Assembly (NCBI GenBank): GCA_902780505.1
Contig: CACZFN010000002.1
Location: 124,001-188,000, forward strand
DNA length: 64,000 nt
Reading direction: 5' to 3'
DNA from: an uncultured Ruminococcus sp.
GTDB taxonomy: Bacteria; Bacillota; Clostridia; Oscillospirales; Ruminococcaceae
Shown here: piece after piece, positions 34,848 through 43,306 of the stretch
Layout: each line of letters begins with the position of its first letter
Position numbering within the stretch: position 1 is the stretch's first letter
Program-made: the position numbers and the translations under genes
Notes under the pieces: generated by a model
What the model was told of the DNA's origin: nothing
The model's database searches: none
What the model saw: the letters and a program-made list of their open reading frames with translations, nothing else

Positions 34848-36992
34848 CTATTCTTTTTCAAGCGCCTGCCATATCTTTGCAAACATATTCTTTGTATCTA
34901 TCGGCTTTGCTATATGGCCGTTCATGCCGACAGAAAGCGCCTTTGACACATCTTCGGAATATGCATTTGCGCTCATGGCAAGGATAGGTATGTCTGCTGC
35001 CTGCGGGTGAGAAGATGCTCGTATCAGCTTTGCTGCTTCATATCCGTCAAGTTCCGGCATAAGTATATCCATAAGTATTATATAATAGCGGCCCTGTTCG
35101 CTTTGTTCAAACATCTCTACTGCCTGCCTGCCGTTTTCGGCATGGTCTGCTTCAAGGTTTGCCATTGAAAGCAATGCGAGCGCTATCTCGGTGTTCATCG
35201 GGTTATCCTCAACGAGCAGGCAGCGCTTTCCGGTAAAATCATAACTTCCGCCGTCAGCTGACTGCCTGTGCTCGTGCTTCATTTCGCAGCCGACGGGCAG
35301 CTCTACATTAAACTCTGTGCCCTTTCCCTTTTCAGATGTGACTGTTATGGCACCATGCATCATATCCACAAGACTCTTTACTATAGAAAGCCCAAGCCCT
35401 GAACCGCCGTGGTATCTGGCAGTGGCGGCGCTTTCCTGCTCGAAGGGCTTGAACAGCCTTGCCTTCATGTCCTCGTCCATACCCTCGCCTGTATCGGAAA
35501 CGCAGATATTAAGAAACATCTTGTCGCCGTCAAGCTTCTGCGCGGCAGTAAGTGAAACTATCCCTCCGTCGCCTGTGAATTTAAGTGCGTTTGAAAGAAG
35601 ATTCAGTATTATCTGGTTTACCCTTAACGAATCGCCGATTATTTCATCATACTCGATACCTGATGTATCAAGACTCAGCTCTACATTTTTCTGCCTGCAC
35701 TGCGGGCTGTATATCGTATATATCCCGTCGATAAGCTCTCTTATGTCAAAAGGCTCGTTTGCTATCTTCAGCTTTTCATTCTCTATAGCAGACATATCAA
35801 GCACATCATTGATTATACCGAGCAAAAGCTTTGAAGATGAATCTATCTTACCAAGCGTGTCAAGTGTTTTTTCCTTGTCGCCTGCATCACGCCTTGCTAT
35901 CTCGGTAAGGCCTATCACAGCATTCAGAGGCGTTCGTATCTCGTGGCTTATGCGTGAAAGAAACCTTCCCTTTGCGGCATTTGCGTTTTCGGCATGGGTA
36001 TATGCCTGTGCAAGCTTTAAGTTATTTTGCTTGTGTACAGACATTATTACCATTATAACAAGTGCAAAAAGCAGTATCAGCAGAAAAATTATAACACTTG
36101 TCATAATTATGGAATTCTTCCTTACAGGGGTAAGTGTCCTGTCGATATAATCCTGTGTTACGACCTTTAAAAGCGCCCACCCGTTTACAGATATCGGTGT
36201 ATAGAAGACCTGCCTTCTGTTGCCGCTAAATCTGCTTGCAAAATGCCCTGTGCGCCCCTGACGAATATCGTCGATTATTTCCTGTGCCTGTGCCTTGTCA
36301 TTAACTGCAAGTTCAATTGCCTGCCATACGTCCGAGCCTTTTTCGAGCGCACTCCTTGCATTGGCGGTAGATATGATCTGGCTTCCGTCAGGGGCAACTA
36401 TAAAGCTGTAGCTTTCACCGCCGAGGTTGTCGCTCTCTATTGTCCTTGAAAGCACAAAAGGATCATAAAGCCCGTGAATAGTGCCCTTTATCTTGCCGTC
36501 ATTTATAATAGGTGCCGAAAACACGAGCATTTCCTTATCTATGGCATCATTTCCGTCGGAAAGCATTATAAGTTCTTCCCCAAGAGCCGCCCGCCTGAAA
36601 TACTCACGCCCCGAAATATCAAGTTCTGTCCCGCCGCTTGTGACAGCTAAGCCGTCAAGCTCGCTGACAAGTATCTCGTTAAACTGTGATCTGGACAGAA
36701 TATACCGCATTTCCTTTAAATGGTGAGATGATTTGATCACAGGTTCTTCATTGAACTGTTCGGAAGCCGCACCTATGAAGCTCAATGCATTTTCAAGTTC
36801 TTTCCTTGAAGCATATGCATCTGTTTCTGCATACTCACGCATAAGTACATAGTTTGAATCAATTATGCGCTTTGTGGTATTGTCGATAAATGCTTTTATC
36901 AGAAAAGCCGCAGATACCACAATAACAAAAGCCGCCGCTGCAAGAAGTATTATTTTTATCCTTAGCCTTTCGGGATATACTCTTTTAGTCAT
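34848..36992 (-). CDS. Hybrid sensor histidine kinase with Cache sensor and receiver
   Basis: The protein is 714 residues from the ATG at 36990-36992. It has an N-terminal span (about 15-38), an external dCache-like sensor (about 40-280), a second span (about 298-320), HisKA with 'SRISHEIRTPLNAVIG' (phospho-His), HATPase_c with 'NLLSNALKFTGDGG', 'DTGEGMDE' and 'GGSGLGLSIVKSLVDMM', and a C-terminal receiver with 'LLVEDNPMN', phospho-Asp in 'ILMDILMPELDG' and 'GHIAKPID'. A frame 30 codons longer would begin inside the promoter -10, so it is rejected. The MBOAT and DHHW genes follow at once, so signalling may be linked to surface acetylation. No separate output regulator is next to it. Confidence 0.93.
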   Translation of the reverse strand: MTKRVYPERLRIKIILLAAAAFVIVVSAAFLIKAFIDNTTKRIIDSNYVLMREYAETDAYASRKELENALSFIGAASEQFNEEPVIKSSHHLKEMRYILSRSQFNEILVSELDGLAVTSGGTELDISGREYFRRAALGEELIMLSDGNDAIDKEMLVFSAPIINDGKIKGTIHGLYDPFVLSRTIESDNLGGESYSFIVAPDGSQIISTANARSALEKGSDVWQAIELAVNDKAQAQEIIDDIRQGRTGHFASRFSGNRRQVFYTPISVNGWALLKVVTQDYIDRTLTPVRKNSIIMTSVIIFLLILLFALVIMVIMSVHKQNNLKLAQAYTHAENANAAKGRFLSRISHEIRTPLNAVIGLTEIARRDAGDKEKTLDTLGKIDSSSKLLLGIINDVLDMSAIENEKLKIANEPFDIRELIDGIYTIYSPQCRQKNVELSLDTSGIEYDEIIGDSLRVNQIILNLLSNALKFTGDGGIVSLTAAQKLDGDKMFLNICVSDTGEGMDEDMKARLFKPFEQESAATARYHGGSGLGLSIVKSLVDMMHGAITVTSEKGKGTEFNVELPVGCEMKHEHRQSADGGSYDFTGKRCLLVEDNPMNTEIALALLSMANLEADHAENGRQAVEMFEQSEQGRYYIILMDILMPELDGYEAAKLIRASSHPQAADIPILAMSANAYSEDVSKALSVGMNGHIAKPIDTKNMFAKIWQALEKE

Positions 36993-37001
36993 GATCTTTT
37001 T

Positions 37002-37017
37002 ATGGATAATTATCCAT
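37002..37017. promoter_or_regulatory. 16-bp perfect palindrome in the histidine kinase leader
   Basis: ATGGATAATTATCCAT is a perfect palindrome ten bases before the kinase ATG. It could be an operator or an RNA hairpin that limits translation, because the normal ribosome-binding-site position (AAAAAGATC) is weak. Confidence 0.4.
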
Positions 37018-37070
37018 ACCCCCGTCTTTATGTCAGGCTTTAAAAGCCGATTGCCAATAATTACTTTATA

Positions 37071-37099
37071 ATTATAACACATTTTATTAATAAATGCAA
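37071..37099 (-). promoter_or_regulatory. Sigma-A promoter of the kinase-acyltransferase operon
   Basis: Minus strand TTGCAT (37094-37099), 17-bp spacer, TATAAT (37071-37076) with an extended -10 (TGTGTTATAAT). Confidence 0.75.
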
Positions 37100-37126
37100 C
37101 CCTTTAAGCAGCTTTCTGCAAAAAAA

Positions 37127-37446
37127 GAGATACCGCAAAGTAGCGCGGGCGCAATAAAGAAGTTTTTATTCAGACACTTCTGCTGATATCTCGGCAGAAG
37201 TGTCTTTGCGTTACATTGTGCAGCGCCCGCTAAGTGAATAACGAATAGTGAAAAGTGAATAGTGAATAGAAAAGGTGTCCGCTTTGCGGACGGATTTTAG
37301 AATCATCGCCGCAGGCGATACCTTAACTATTCACTATTCGTTATTCATTATTCACGCCGATCTTTAGATCGGATTTATTTAGCAGCAGCGCTGCTATGTT
37401 GAAATTAACAAATACTTCTTTATCGCTGCTGCGCTTACGGTATCTC
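37127..37446. mobile_element. 320-bp MITE-like element with about 33-37-bp terminal inverted repeats
   Basis: The left end (37127-37163) and right end (37414-37446) are imperfect inverted copies: both begin GAGATACCG outside and end in AATAAAGAAGT or ATAAAGAAGT inside. The interior has nested palindromes: GACACTTCTGC/GCAGAAGTGTC (about 37173-37203), GCGGGCGC/GCGCCCGC, and a pair of long CACTATTCGTTATTC-type arms at 37232-37265 and 37325-37354. There is no coding frame, so any movement would need a transposase from elsewhere. It fills the gap between the kinase promoter and the 3' end of the SGNH esterase. A clear target duplication is not seen. Confidence 0.75.
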
Positions 37447-37473
37447 AGATTTTTATTATTCTTTGCTTTTATA

Positions 37474-38970
37474 TCAGAAATCAAACGGTGCCAAAGGTAT
37501 GCCTGTTTCGTTAAAGATAGTAACATCAGCGTAGTTGAAATAATTATACCGCGCGTGCTTAGGCTCAGCCACCTTGTCTGAGGATATAAATATCCTGCTG
37601 CCATCTATTTTCACATCAGCTGTAAAGAACTCGCCGTCGCTGCCTGCTATCTCAAAGCCTGCTGCTTCACCCTTTATGATAAAGCCCTCCTGCGCATAGT
37701 CAAAATAAAGTTCAATGCCGCCGTCCTTGAAAATATGCGACTTATACATAGGTCCGAACGCCTTTACATCAAGCCCGTAGAAAAGCTTCATTGCCTGTAA
37801 GCATAGCCTTTCACCGACAGGCACCTTATCAACAGGGTGAATGTTATCAAGCTCGCCGCAGTCAAGAATAACGGCAATGCCTGTATTTTTCACAGTCCTG
37901 AACGCACGCATCTGCGCCGCCCTTATCTTGCACCAGTGCTTGTAGTCGGGATCTTTTTTATACTTGAACATCGGCAGCTGTGTCATAATAAACGGCAGTT
38001 CGTCATCGCCCCATTTTTCACGCCAGAGTCTTATAAGTGCCGTCAGCAGTTCGTAATAGCTGTCAGGCTTATGGTCATCACTTTCGCCCTGATAGTAAAG
38101 GAAGCCCTTTATAGTATACGGGCAGACACGCATCAGCATTGTGTTAAAAAGTCCCGTAGGCCTGAATGGGTTAAATTCACACATAGGCCCCGGCCAGAGG
38201 TTTTTGCCTATCTTTTCCTGAAGCTCGTCCCAGCCGATATCCGGCTGTTCTTTGTATACTTCAAGTGACTTCTGATACCACTTTGCATCATAATCTTCAT
38301 ACTCACGGTATTCCTTCAGCTGAACATCAAGCGGCTTGCCGGCACATTTTTCATCGTATTCGTCAATATAAGAACGAATAGCCGCATTATTCTCAAGTGT
38401 CTTTCTGTCCACCCACGCAGAAGCAGACGTTCCGCCCCAGTTGCAGCCTATCAGCCCGACAGTCACGCCAAGCTCACGGCTGAGCTTTCTTGCAAAATAA
38501 AAGCCCACAGCACTCCACGCCTTCGAGCTTTCCTTTCCCGCCTTTGCCCAGCAGGTATTCGCTTCATCAGCGTAGAACATCTCGTCTATATAGCCGCGCT
38601 TCTGTGTATAGTAAAAGCGTACATTGCAGCTTTCATCAAGGCTTTCAAGGACTTCCCTGCCGTGTACTTCGTTTTGCAGTTCAAGTTCCATATTCGACTG
38701 CCCGCCGCAAAGCCATACCTCGCCTATCATAACGCCTTTGAAGGTGAATGAATTGAAATCGTCCTTTACAGTCATTTCATATTTCCCGCCTGCGGGCATT
38801 GGCGGAAGTGTGCAGATCCATTTGTTGTCTGCGCCCGCTGAAGCGGATACAGTAACGCCGTTAAGTGTAACTGTGACACGCCTGTCCTTGTCATCAAGTC
38901 CCCATACGGATATATTCTTATCCCTTTGCAAAACCATATTGTCTGTAAAAATATTTGCGACTTTAAGCAT
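37474..38970 (-). CDS. Sialate O-acetylesterase-like SGNH hydrolase
   Basis: The 498-residue protein has the sialate O-acetylesterase layout: an N-terminal beta domain ('LKVANIFTDNMVLQRDKNISVWG'), the nucleophile block 'WLCGGQSNMELEL', 'GLIGCNWGGTSASAW', 'GFLYYQGESDDHKP' and the Asp-His pair in 'LDNIHPVDKVPVGERL'. There is no signal peptide, so it should act in the cytoplasm on imported acetylated sugars. AGGAGG precedes the ATG, four bases after the GNAT gene. Substrates could be acetylated sialic acid or acetylated plant oligosaccharides; the sequence does not decide. Confidence 0.92.
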   Translation of the reverse strand: MLKVANIFTDNMVLQRDKNISVWGLDDKDRRVTVTLNGVTVSASAGADNKWICTLPPMPAGGKYEMTVKDDFNSFTFKGVMIGEVWLCGGQSNMELELQNEVHGREVLESLDESCNVRFYYTQKRGYIDEMFYADEANTCWAKAGKESSKAWSAVGFYFARKLSRELGVTVGLIGCNWGGTSASAWVDRKTLENNAAIRSYIDEYDEKCAGKPLDVQLKEYREYEDYDAKWYQKSLEVYKEQPDIGWDELQEKIGKNLWPGPMCEFNPFRPTGLFNTMLMRVCPYTIKGFLYYQGESDDHKPDSYYELLTALIRLWREKWGDDELPFIMTQLPMFKYKKDPDYKHWCKIRAAQMRAFRTVKNTGIAVILDCGELDNIHPVDKVPVGERLCLQAMKLFYGLDVKAFGPMYKSHIFKDGGIELYFDYAQEGFIIKGEAAGFEIAGSDGEFFTADVKIDGSRIFISSDKVAEPKHARYNYFNYADVTIFNETGIPLAPFDF

Positions 38971-38974
38971 AAGC

Positions 38975-39463
38975 TTATCCTCCTGTCAGTTTTTTGTAAA
39001 AAAGTATTATGTCTTCATATTCGCCGCTGTCATGCCTGTACCCGCCTTCGACTGTTCCAAGACGTATAAAGCCCATGCTTTCATAAAGCCCTATGGCACC
39101 TGCATTTGATTTAACAACTGCATTGAACTGTAGTATCCTGAACCCGAGCTGTGCCGCCTTTTCAAGGCAGTGTGAAACGATTTTCCTGCCTATACCCTGC
39201 CCGCGGCGGGAAGCATCTACCGCATAGCTTGCATTTGCAATATGCCCGCACCGCCCGATATTGTTCGGGTGAAGTATATAAACGCCCGCTATCTCGCCGC
39301 TGTCCTCCAAAACGCCGGTAAAGCTCTGTGAGCTGAAATAATCATACGCATTTTCCTCCTCAAGCTCACTGTCCTGCGGGAATGCATTATCAGCCCTTAT
39401 TACCTCGTTCCATATTCTAAGCATAGAAGGAATATCGCTTTTATTGAATTCTCTTATTATCAT
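38975..39463 (-). CDS. GNAT-family N-acetyltransferase
   Basis: From the ATG at 39461-39463 the enzyme is 162 residues. It has the GNAT core: 'IREFNKSDIPSMLRIWNEVI' at the start, 'SYAVDASRRGQGIGRKIVSHCLEKAAQLGF' with the acetyl-CoA loop RRGQGIG, and 'NAGAIGLYESMGFIRLGTVEGGYRHDSGEYEDIILFYKKL'. The aromatic-rich form resembles phosphinothricin-acetyltransferase-like members, but no substrate can be named. A frame 16 codons longer overlaps the ABC-F gene and lacks a site. It is the middle gene of a three-gene operon. Confidence 0.9.
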   Translation of the reverse strand: MIIREFNKSDIPSMLRIWNEVIRADNAFPQDSELEEENAYDYFSSQSFTGVLEDSGEIAGVYILHPNNIGRCGHIANASYAVDASRRGQGIGRKIVSHCLEKAAQLGFRILQFNAVVKSNAGAIGLYESMGFIRLGTVEGGYRHDSGEYEDIILFYKKLTGG

Positions 39464-39471
39464 GGCGCACC

Positions 39472-41088
39472 TTATTCTATAAAACTCTTCATTCCGCGTT
39501 CGCGGCGCCATTCAAGGTATTCCTCGTATGTACCCTGACGGTCTATACAGCCGTCCTCTGTTATTTCTATTATACGGTTTGCCACTGTCTGTATTATCTC
39601 GTGGTCATGGCTTGCAAATATCACAACACCCTTAAAGTCTTTAAGCCCGTTATTTACTGCGGTTATGGATTCAAGGTCAAGGTGATTTGTCGGCCTGTCA
39701 AGTATCAGGCAGTTTGAGCCGAAAAGCATCATACGTGAGAACATACACCTTACCTTCTCACCGCCCGAGAGCACCTCAACAGGCTTGTAGATATCATCAC
39801 CCGAGAAAAGCATCCTGCCTAAAAAGCCGCGCAGATATGTATCGGTGATCTCAGACCTCGAATAAGGCCTTAGCCAGTCAACAATGCTTTCCCTGTGGCC
39901 GTTGAAGAACTCGCTGTTATCTTTGGGAAAGTACGATGTCGTGATAGTCTGCCCCCAGCGGAAAGTACCCTCATCGGGCTGTTCTTCTTCGGTTATTATC
40001 CTGAAAAGCTCGGTTATAGCCTGCTCGCTGTCACCGACAAAAGCGACTTTATCGTTTCTGCCTATAGTAAAAGATATGTTATTGAGAAGCTTTACACCGT
40101 CAACTGTCTTTGAAAGGCTGTCCACCTGCAAAATATCCTTGCCGGGTTCTCTGTCCATATCAAAGCCGATAAACGGATACTTTCGTGAAGATGCGGGCAT
40201 TTCTTCGACACTCAGCTTTTCTATAAGCTTTCTCCTTGCGGTTGCCTGCTTTGACTTTGACTTGTTGGCAGAAAAGCGTGATACGAAATCCTGTAATTCC
40301 TTTATCTTTTCCTCAGTCTTTCTGTTCTGCTGCTTCATAAGGCGCTGCATCATCTGTGATGATTCATACCAGAATTCATAGTTGCCGACATACATCTTTA
40401 TCTTGGTGTAATCTATATCAACTATATGTGTGCAGACGTTGTTTAAAAAATGCCTGTCATGCGAAACAACTATAACAGTTCCGAAATACTCCTGCAAAAA
40501 GTCCTCAAGCCAGCGTATGGCATCAATGTCAAGGTGGTTTGTGGGCTCGTCAAGCAGTATGACATCAGGGTTGCCGAAAAGCGCCTGTGCAAGCAGGACT
40601 TTAACCTTTTCATTACCCGAAAGCCCTGACATAGCCGAATAAAGTATACCTTCATCAAGCCCTAATCCCTGAATAAGCTTTGAAGCATCAGCTTCCGCCT
40701 CCCAGCCGTTCAGTTCTGCAAATTCGCTTTCAAGTACGCCTGCACGTTCGCCGTCCTCCTCGGAAAAATCCTCTTTGGCGTAAAGTGCATCCTTTTCCTG
40801 CATAATGTCATAAAGGCGCTTGTTGCCCATTATCACTGTGTCAAGAACGGTGTATTCATCATATGCAAAATGGTCTTGTTTAAGGACAGACATACGCTTG
40901 TCCTTCGGCATTGTGACTGTACCCGTTGTGGGTTCAAGCTCGCCGTTCAGAATTTTTAAAAATGTAGACTTACCTGCGCCGTTTGCACCGATAACGCCAT
41001 AGCAGTTGCCCTCCGAAAATTTAAGGTCAACATTCTTGAACAAGACCTGCCCGCCGAAGCTAAGACTTACATCACTTACTGTAATCAA
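39472..41088 (-). CDS. ABC-F translation factor-type ATPase with degenerate second site
   Basis: The 538-residue protein has two ATPase domains joined by a charged linker (about 240-300) and no membrane span, as in ABC-F proteins of the YkpA/YbiT group that act on the ribosome. Domain 1 is normal: Walker A GANGAGKST, 'LSGNEKVKVLLAQAL', DEPTNHLD. In domain 2 Walker A reads 'FVGDSEQAITELF' (Lys and Thr lost) and Walker B reads 'ILDRPTNHLD' (catalytic Glu replaced by Arg), while the signature LSGGEKVR is intact. The start is TTG (41086-41088), eight bases after GGAGG. It leads the GNAT/esterase operon. Confidence 0.9.
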   Translation of the reverse strand: MITVSDVSLSFGGQVLFKNVDLKFSEGNCYGVIGANGAGKSTFLKILNGELEPTTGTVTMPKDKRMSVLKQDHFAYDEYTVLDTVIMGNKRLYDIMQEKDALYAKEDFSEEDGERAGVLESEFAELNGWEAEADASKLIQGLGLDEGILYSAMSGLSGNEKVKVLLAQALFGNPDVILLDEPTNHLDIDAIRWLEDFLQEYFGTVIVVSHDRHFLNNVCTHIVDIDYTKIKMYVGNYEFWYESSQMMQRLMKQQNRKTEEKIKELQDFVSRFSANKSKSKQATARRKLIEKLSVEEMPASSRKYPFIGFDMDREPGKDILQVDSLSKTVDGVKLLNNISFTIGRNDKVAFVGDSEQAITELFRIITEEEQPDEGTFRWGQTITTSYFPKDNSEFFNGHRESIVDWLRPYSRSEITDTYLRGFLGRMLFSGDDIYKPVEVLSGGEKVRCMFSRMMLFGSNCLILDRPTNHLDLESITAVNNGLKDFKGVVIFASHDHEIIQTVANRIIEITEDGCIDRQGTYEEYLEWRRERGMKSFIE

Positions 41089-41124
41089 TTAAAAATCCTC
41101 CCAAAAATCAAATCATACGTAATT

Positions 41125-41153
41125 ATAATAACACGAAAGTATAATTTTGTCAA
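41125..41153 (-). promoter_or_regulatory. Sigma-A promoter of the ABC-F operon
   Basis: Minus strand TTGACA (41148-41153), 17-bp spacer, TATTAT (41125-41130). Confidence 0.75.
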
Positions 41154-41168
41154 TCAATAATTGACAAA
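41146..41168. promoter_or_regulatory. Inverted repeat spanning both divergent -35 boxes
   Basis: TTTGTCAAT (41146-41154) and ATTGACAAA (41160-41168) form nine-base arms around CAATA. Each arm contains one of the two divergent -35 boxes. A repressor bound here could control both operons, or the symmetry may simply come from two TTGACA boxes back to back. Confidence 0.4.
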
Positions 41169-41189
41169 TCCTATGATAAGTGGTATTAT
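41161..41189 (+). promoter_or_regulatory. Sigma-A promoter of tcdA
   Basis: TTGACA (41161-41166), 17-bp spacer, TATTAT (41184-41189). Confidence 0.75.
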
Positions 41190-41227
41190 TGTAAGGCAGG
41201 CAAAAAACTGAATGTAAAGGAAAAACT

Positions 41228-41935
41228 ATGGATAAAAGATTTTCACGCGCAGAAATAATTTTCGGGCAGCGGCTTGAAAAGCTGTGTGCTAAGCATGTTG
41301 CTGTTTTCGGTATAGGCGGTGTCGGCAGCTTTGCGGCGGAAGCCCTTGCAAGAAGCGGTGTGGGCGCTATTGATGTGATAGATTCCGACACTGTTGACAT
41401 AACAAACATAAACCGGCAGCTGTATGCACTTTCAAGCACAGTCGGCAGCTATAAGACGGATATAGCGGCACAGCGTATAATTGATATAAACCCGCAGTGC
41501 AAAGTGACAGCCCACAGAATGTTTTACAGCGAAGAAACCGCACACCTTATAAATATGGCCGATTATGATGCTGTGATAGATGCTATTGATACTGTGACCG
41601 CAAAGCTTTTCCTTATCTGTCAGGCAAAGGCAGCGGGGGTATTTGTAATATCATCAATGGGGGCAGGCAATAAGACAGATCCCACAAAGCTTGAAGTGAC
41701 GGACATCTATAAAACATCAGTCTGCCCGCTTGCGAGGATAATGCGGCATGAACTGAGAAAGCGCGGGGTTTCTTCACTTAAAGTGGTGTATTCCACTGAA
41801 GAACCTGTGACGCTCGGCGTGCCGGAAGAAAAGCCGCAAAACGGCAGGCGCGCGGTTCCGGGTTCAAGTGCATTTGTCCCGCCGGCAGCGGGGCTTATAA
41901 TGGCAAGGGAAGTTGTTATGCAGCTGCTTGAATAG
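41228..41935 (+). CDS. tcdA: tRNA threonylcarbamoyladenosine dehydratase (TcdA)
   Basis: The 235-residue E1-like protein has the nucleotide-binding loop 'VAVFGIGGVGSFAAEALARSGVG', 'DSDTVDITNINRQLYAL', 'DAIDTVTAKLFLICQAKAAGVFVISSMGAGNKTDPTKLEV' and 'TSVCPLARIMRHELRKRGV'. This is the TcdA/CsdL form, which uses ATP to close the threonylcarbamoyl group of t6A37 in tRNA into its cyclic form. Length matches TcdA and it lacks extra ThiF/MoeB domains. It is transcribed alone or read through into the cyclophilin gene 156 bp on. Confidence 0.93.
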   Translation: MDKRFSRAEIIFGQRLEKLCAKHVAVFGIGGVGSFAAEALARSGVGAIDVIDSDTVDITNINRQLYALSSTVGSYKTDIAAQRIIDINPQCKVTAHRMFYSEETAHLINMADYDAVIDAIDTVTAKLFLICQAKAAGVFVISSMGAGNKTDPTKLEVTDIYKTSVCPLARIMRHELRKRGVSSLKVVYSTEEPVTLGVPEEKPQNGRRAVPGSSAFVPPAAGLIMAREVVMQLLE

Positions 41936-42019
41936 ACAGCCGCGTTCTGCATTGTAAGAAGACAAATCACAGATCTGTTCCGATCCGCAATGCAATATGC
42001 ACACTTTCAGAAAAAATAC

Positions 42020-42069
42020 TAAGGCAATACCGCACAAAGAGCACCTTACGGCTTTGCGGCATTGCCTTA
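42020..42069. repeat. Palindromic intergenic repeat upstream of the cyclophilin gene
   Basis: TAAGGCAAT (42020-42028) and ATTGCCTTA (42061-42069) are perfect inverted arms, with a shorter AAAG/CTTT pair inside. On the plus strand it is followed by A, not T, so it is not a normal terminator for tcdA. It looks like a dispersed palindromic element or a leader hairpin. Confidence 0.55.
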
Positions 42070-42091
42070 AAAACAAAGAAAGGAAATAACC

Positions 42092-42742
42092 ATGAAGTAT
42101 ATCAGAAAGATCATATCACTCCTGCTTGTGTCGGTATTCGTGCTGATGCTTGCCTCCTGCGGTGACGATGGCTCGTCCTCCTCCGTTGACCTGAGTAATG
42201 CCCCGGAGAAAAAGACCGGCACTTTTGTTATGACACTCTACCCCAAATACGCACCGATAACAGTCGAAAACTTCCTCTCCCTTGTAGATGACGGGTTTTA
42301 TAACGGTCTTACATTCCATAGGGTAATGGATAAATTCATGGCGCAGGGCGGTGATCCCAACGGCAATGGCTCTGGCGGTGCTGACAAAACTATCAAGGGC
42401 GAATTTGCCGCAAACGGCGTTGATAATAAACTCAGCCACAAGCGCGGGATAGTTTCTATGGCAAGAAGTAAATCTTATGATTCTGCATCAAGCCAGTTCT
42501 TTATCTGCTATGCTGACGTTAGTGCCACACTTGACGGCGGCTATGCGGCCTTCGGCGAAGTTACAGAGGGTATGGAAGTCGTTGATGGATTTCTCCGGTG
42601 CGAAAGAAAGCCAAACGCCCGCGGCGAAGTTGCTGTCCCCGTTTACCCGATAACAATAGAAAAAGCCACCAGACTTGACACCGCCGAGGGAGAAGATCCG
42701 AAAGTGCAGTTTGAAGTTTCCTACTACCCTAAGGAGGGCTAA
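42092..42742 (+). CDS. Peptidyl-prolyl cis-trans isomerase (cyclophilin) lipoprotein
   Basis: The 216-residue protein starts with a lipoprotein signal ending LASC, then a cyclophilin domain: '[56 protein letters not shown]' region motifs (FHRV, QGGDP), '[23 protein letters not shown]' (active-site Q-F) and '[19 protein letters not shown]'. It would catalyse proline isomerisation in proteins outside the membrane. A GtrA-family gene starts at the base after its stop, so the two are co-transcribed. Confidence 0.93.
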   Translation: MKYIRKIISLLLVSVFVLMLASCGDDGSSSSVDLSNAPEKKTGTFVMTLYPKYAPITVENFLSLVDDGFYNGLTFHRVMDKFMAQGGDPNGNGSGGADKTIKGEFAANGVDNKLSHKRGIVSMARSKSYDSASSQFFICYADVSATLDGGYAAFGEVTEGMEVVDGFLRCERKPNARGEVAVPVYPITIEKATRLDTAEGEDPKVQFEVSYYPKEG

Positions 42743-43207
42743 ATGGAAAAGCTTATAAAAGCAGTTGTCGGCATACTTCCAAAGCCGCTGCAAAAAATAT
42801 ACTATAAATACGAAGAAAAATGGCTGTACCTTGTTTTCGGTGTGCTGACAACAGTTGTGTCGATAGTCACAAAGCTTGTGATATTCTACCTTGTCCCGGG
42901 CAGACCGATTTGGGAAAACACATTCGGCGTGATAGTCAGCTGGATATTTGCCGTGACCTTTGCTTTCTTCACAAACAAGGAATATGTCTTTAAAAACAAG
43001 ACCGAAACAAAAGAGGAATTTATAAAGGTGTTTATATCTTTCTACAGTGCAAGGGCGGCGACGCTTTTAATGGAAGAACTCATCTTCCTTATCTTCTGTG
43101 ACTGGATAGGTATGAACCAGACACTTATTACATTTTTAGCACAGGTGCTTATATTTATCGCAAATTATGTGCTGAGCAAGCTGTTTGTTTTCAGAAAAAA
43201 GAAATAA
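42743..43207 (+). CDS. GtrA-family membrane protein
   Basis: The 154-residue protein has four transmembrane helices (about 30-50, 58-80, 98-118, 124-145) and GtrA-type motifs 'YLVFGVLTTVVSIVTK', 'FAFFTNKEYVFKNK' and 'NYVLSKLFVFRKKK'. GtrA proteins are small membrane proteins, often linked to flipping or transfer of undecaprenyl-linked sugars. Its start follows the cyclophilin stop directly. No glycosyltransferase partner is adjacent, so its exact role is open. Confidence 0.92.
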   Translation: MEKLIKAVVGILPKPLQKIYYKYEEKWLYLVFGVLTTVVSIVTKLVIFYLVPGRPIWENTFGVIVSWIFAVTFAFFTNKEYVFKNKTETKEEFIKVFISFYSARAATLLMEELIFLIFCDWIGMNQTLITFLAQVLIFIANYVLSKLFVFRKKK

Positions 43208-43306
43208 TACAGACAAAACCGCACAGCACACAGTTTTCTTTATAAGCGCGGCGGAAATTATAAAACCTTCATTGCCTCGCCTGCGCTTATCTGTGATATC
43301 TTTTTG

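Noticed and set aside
35317-36150. 277-codon plus-strand frame inside the histidine kinase
   Set aside because: It is antisense to well-supported HisKA and HATPase motifs and has no ribosome binding site or known motif.
36993-37082. Longer start of the histidine kinase at 37082
   Set aside because: That ATG lies inside the -10 of a strong promoter, so the transcript would not include it.
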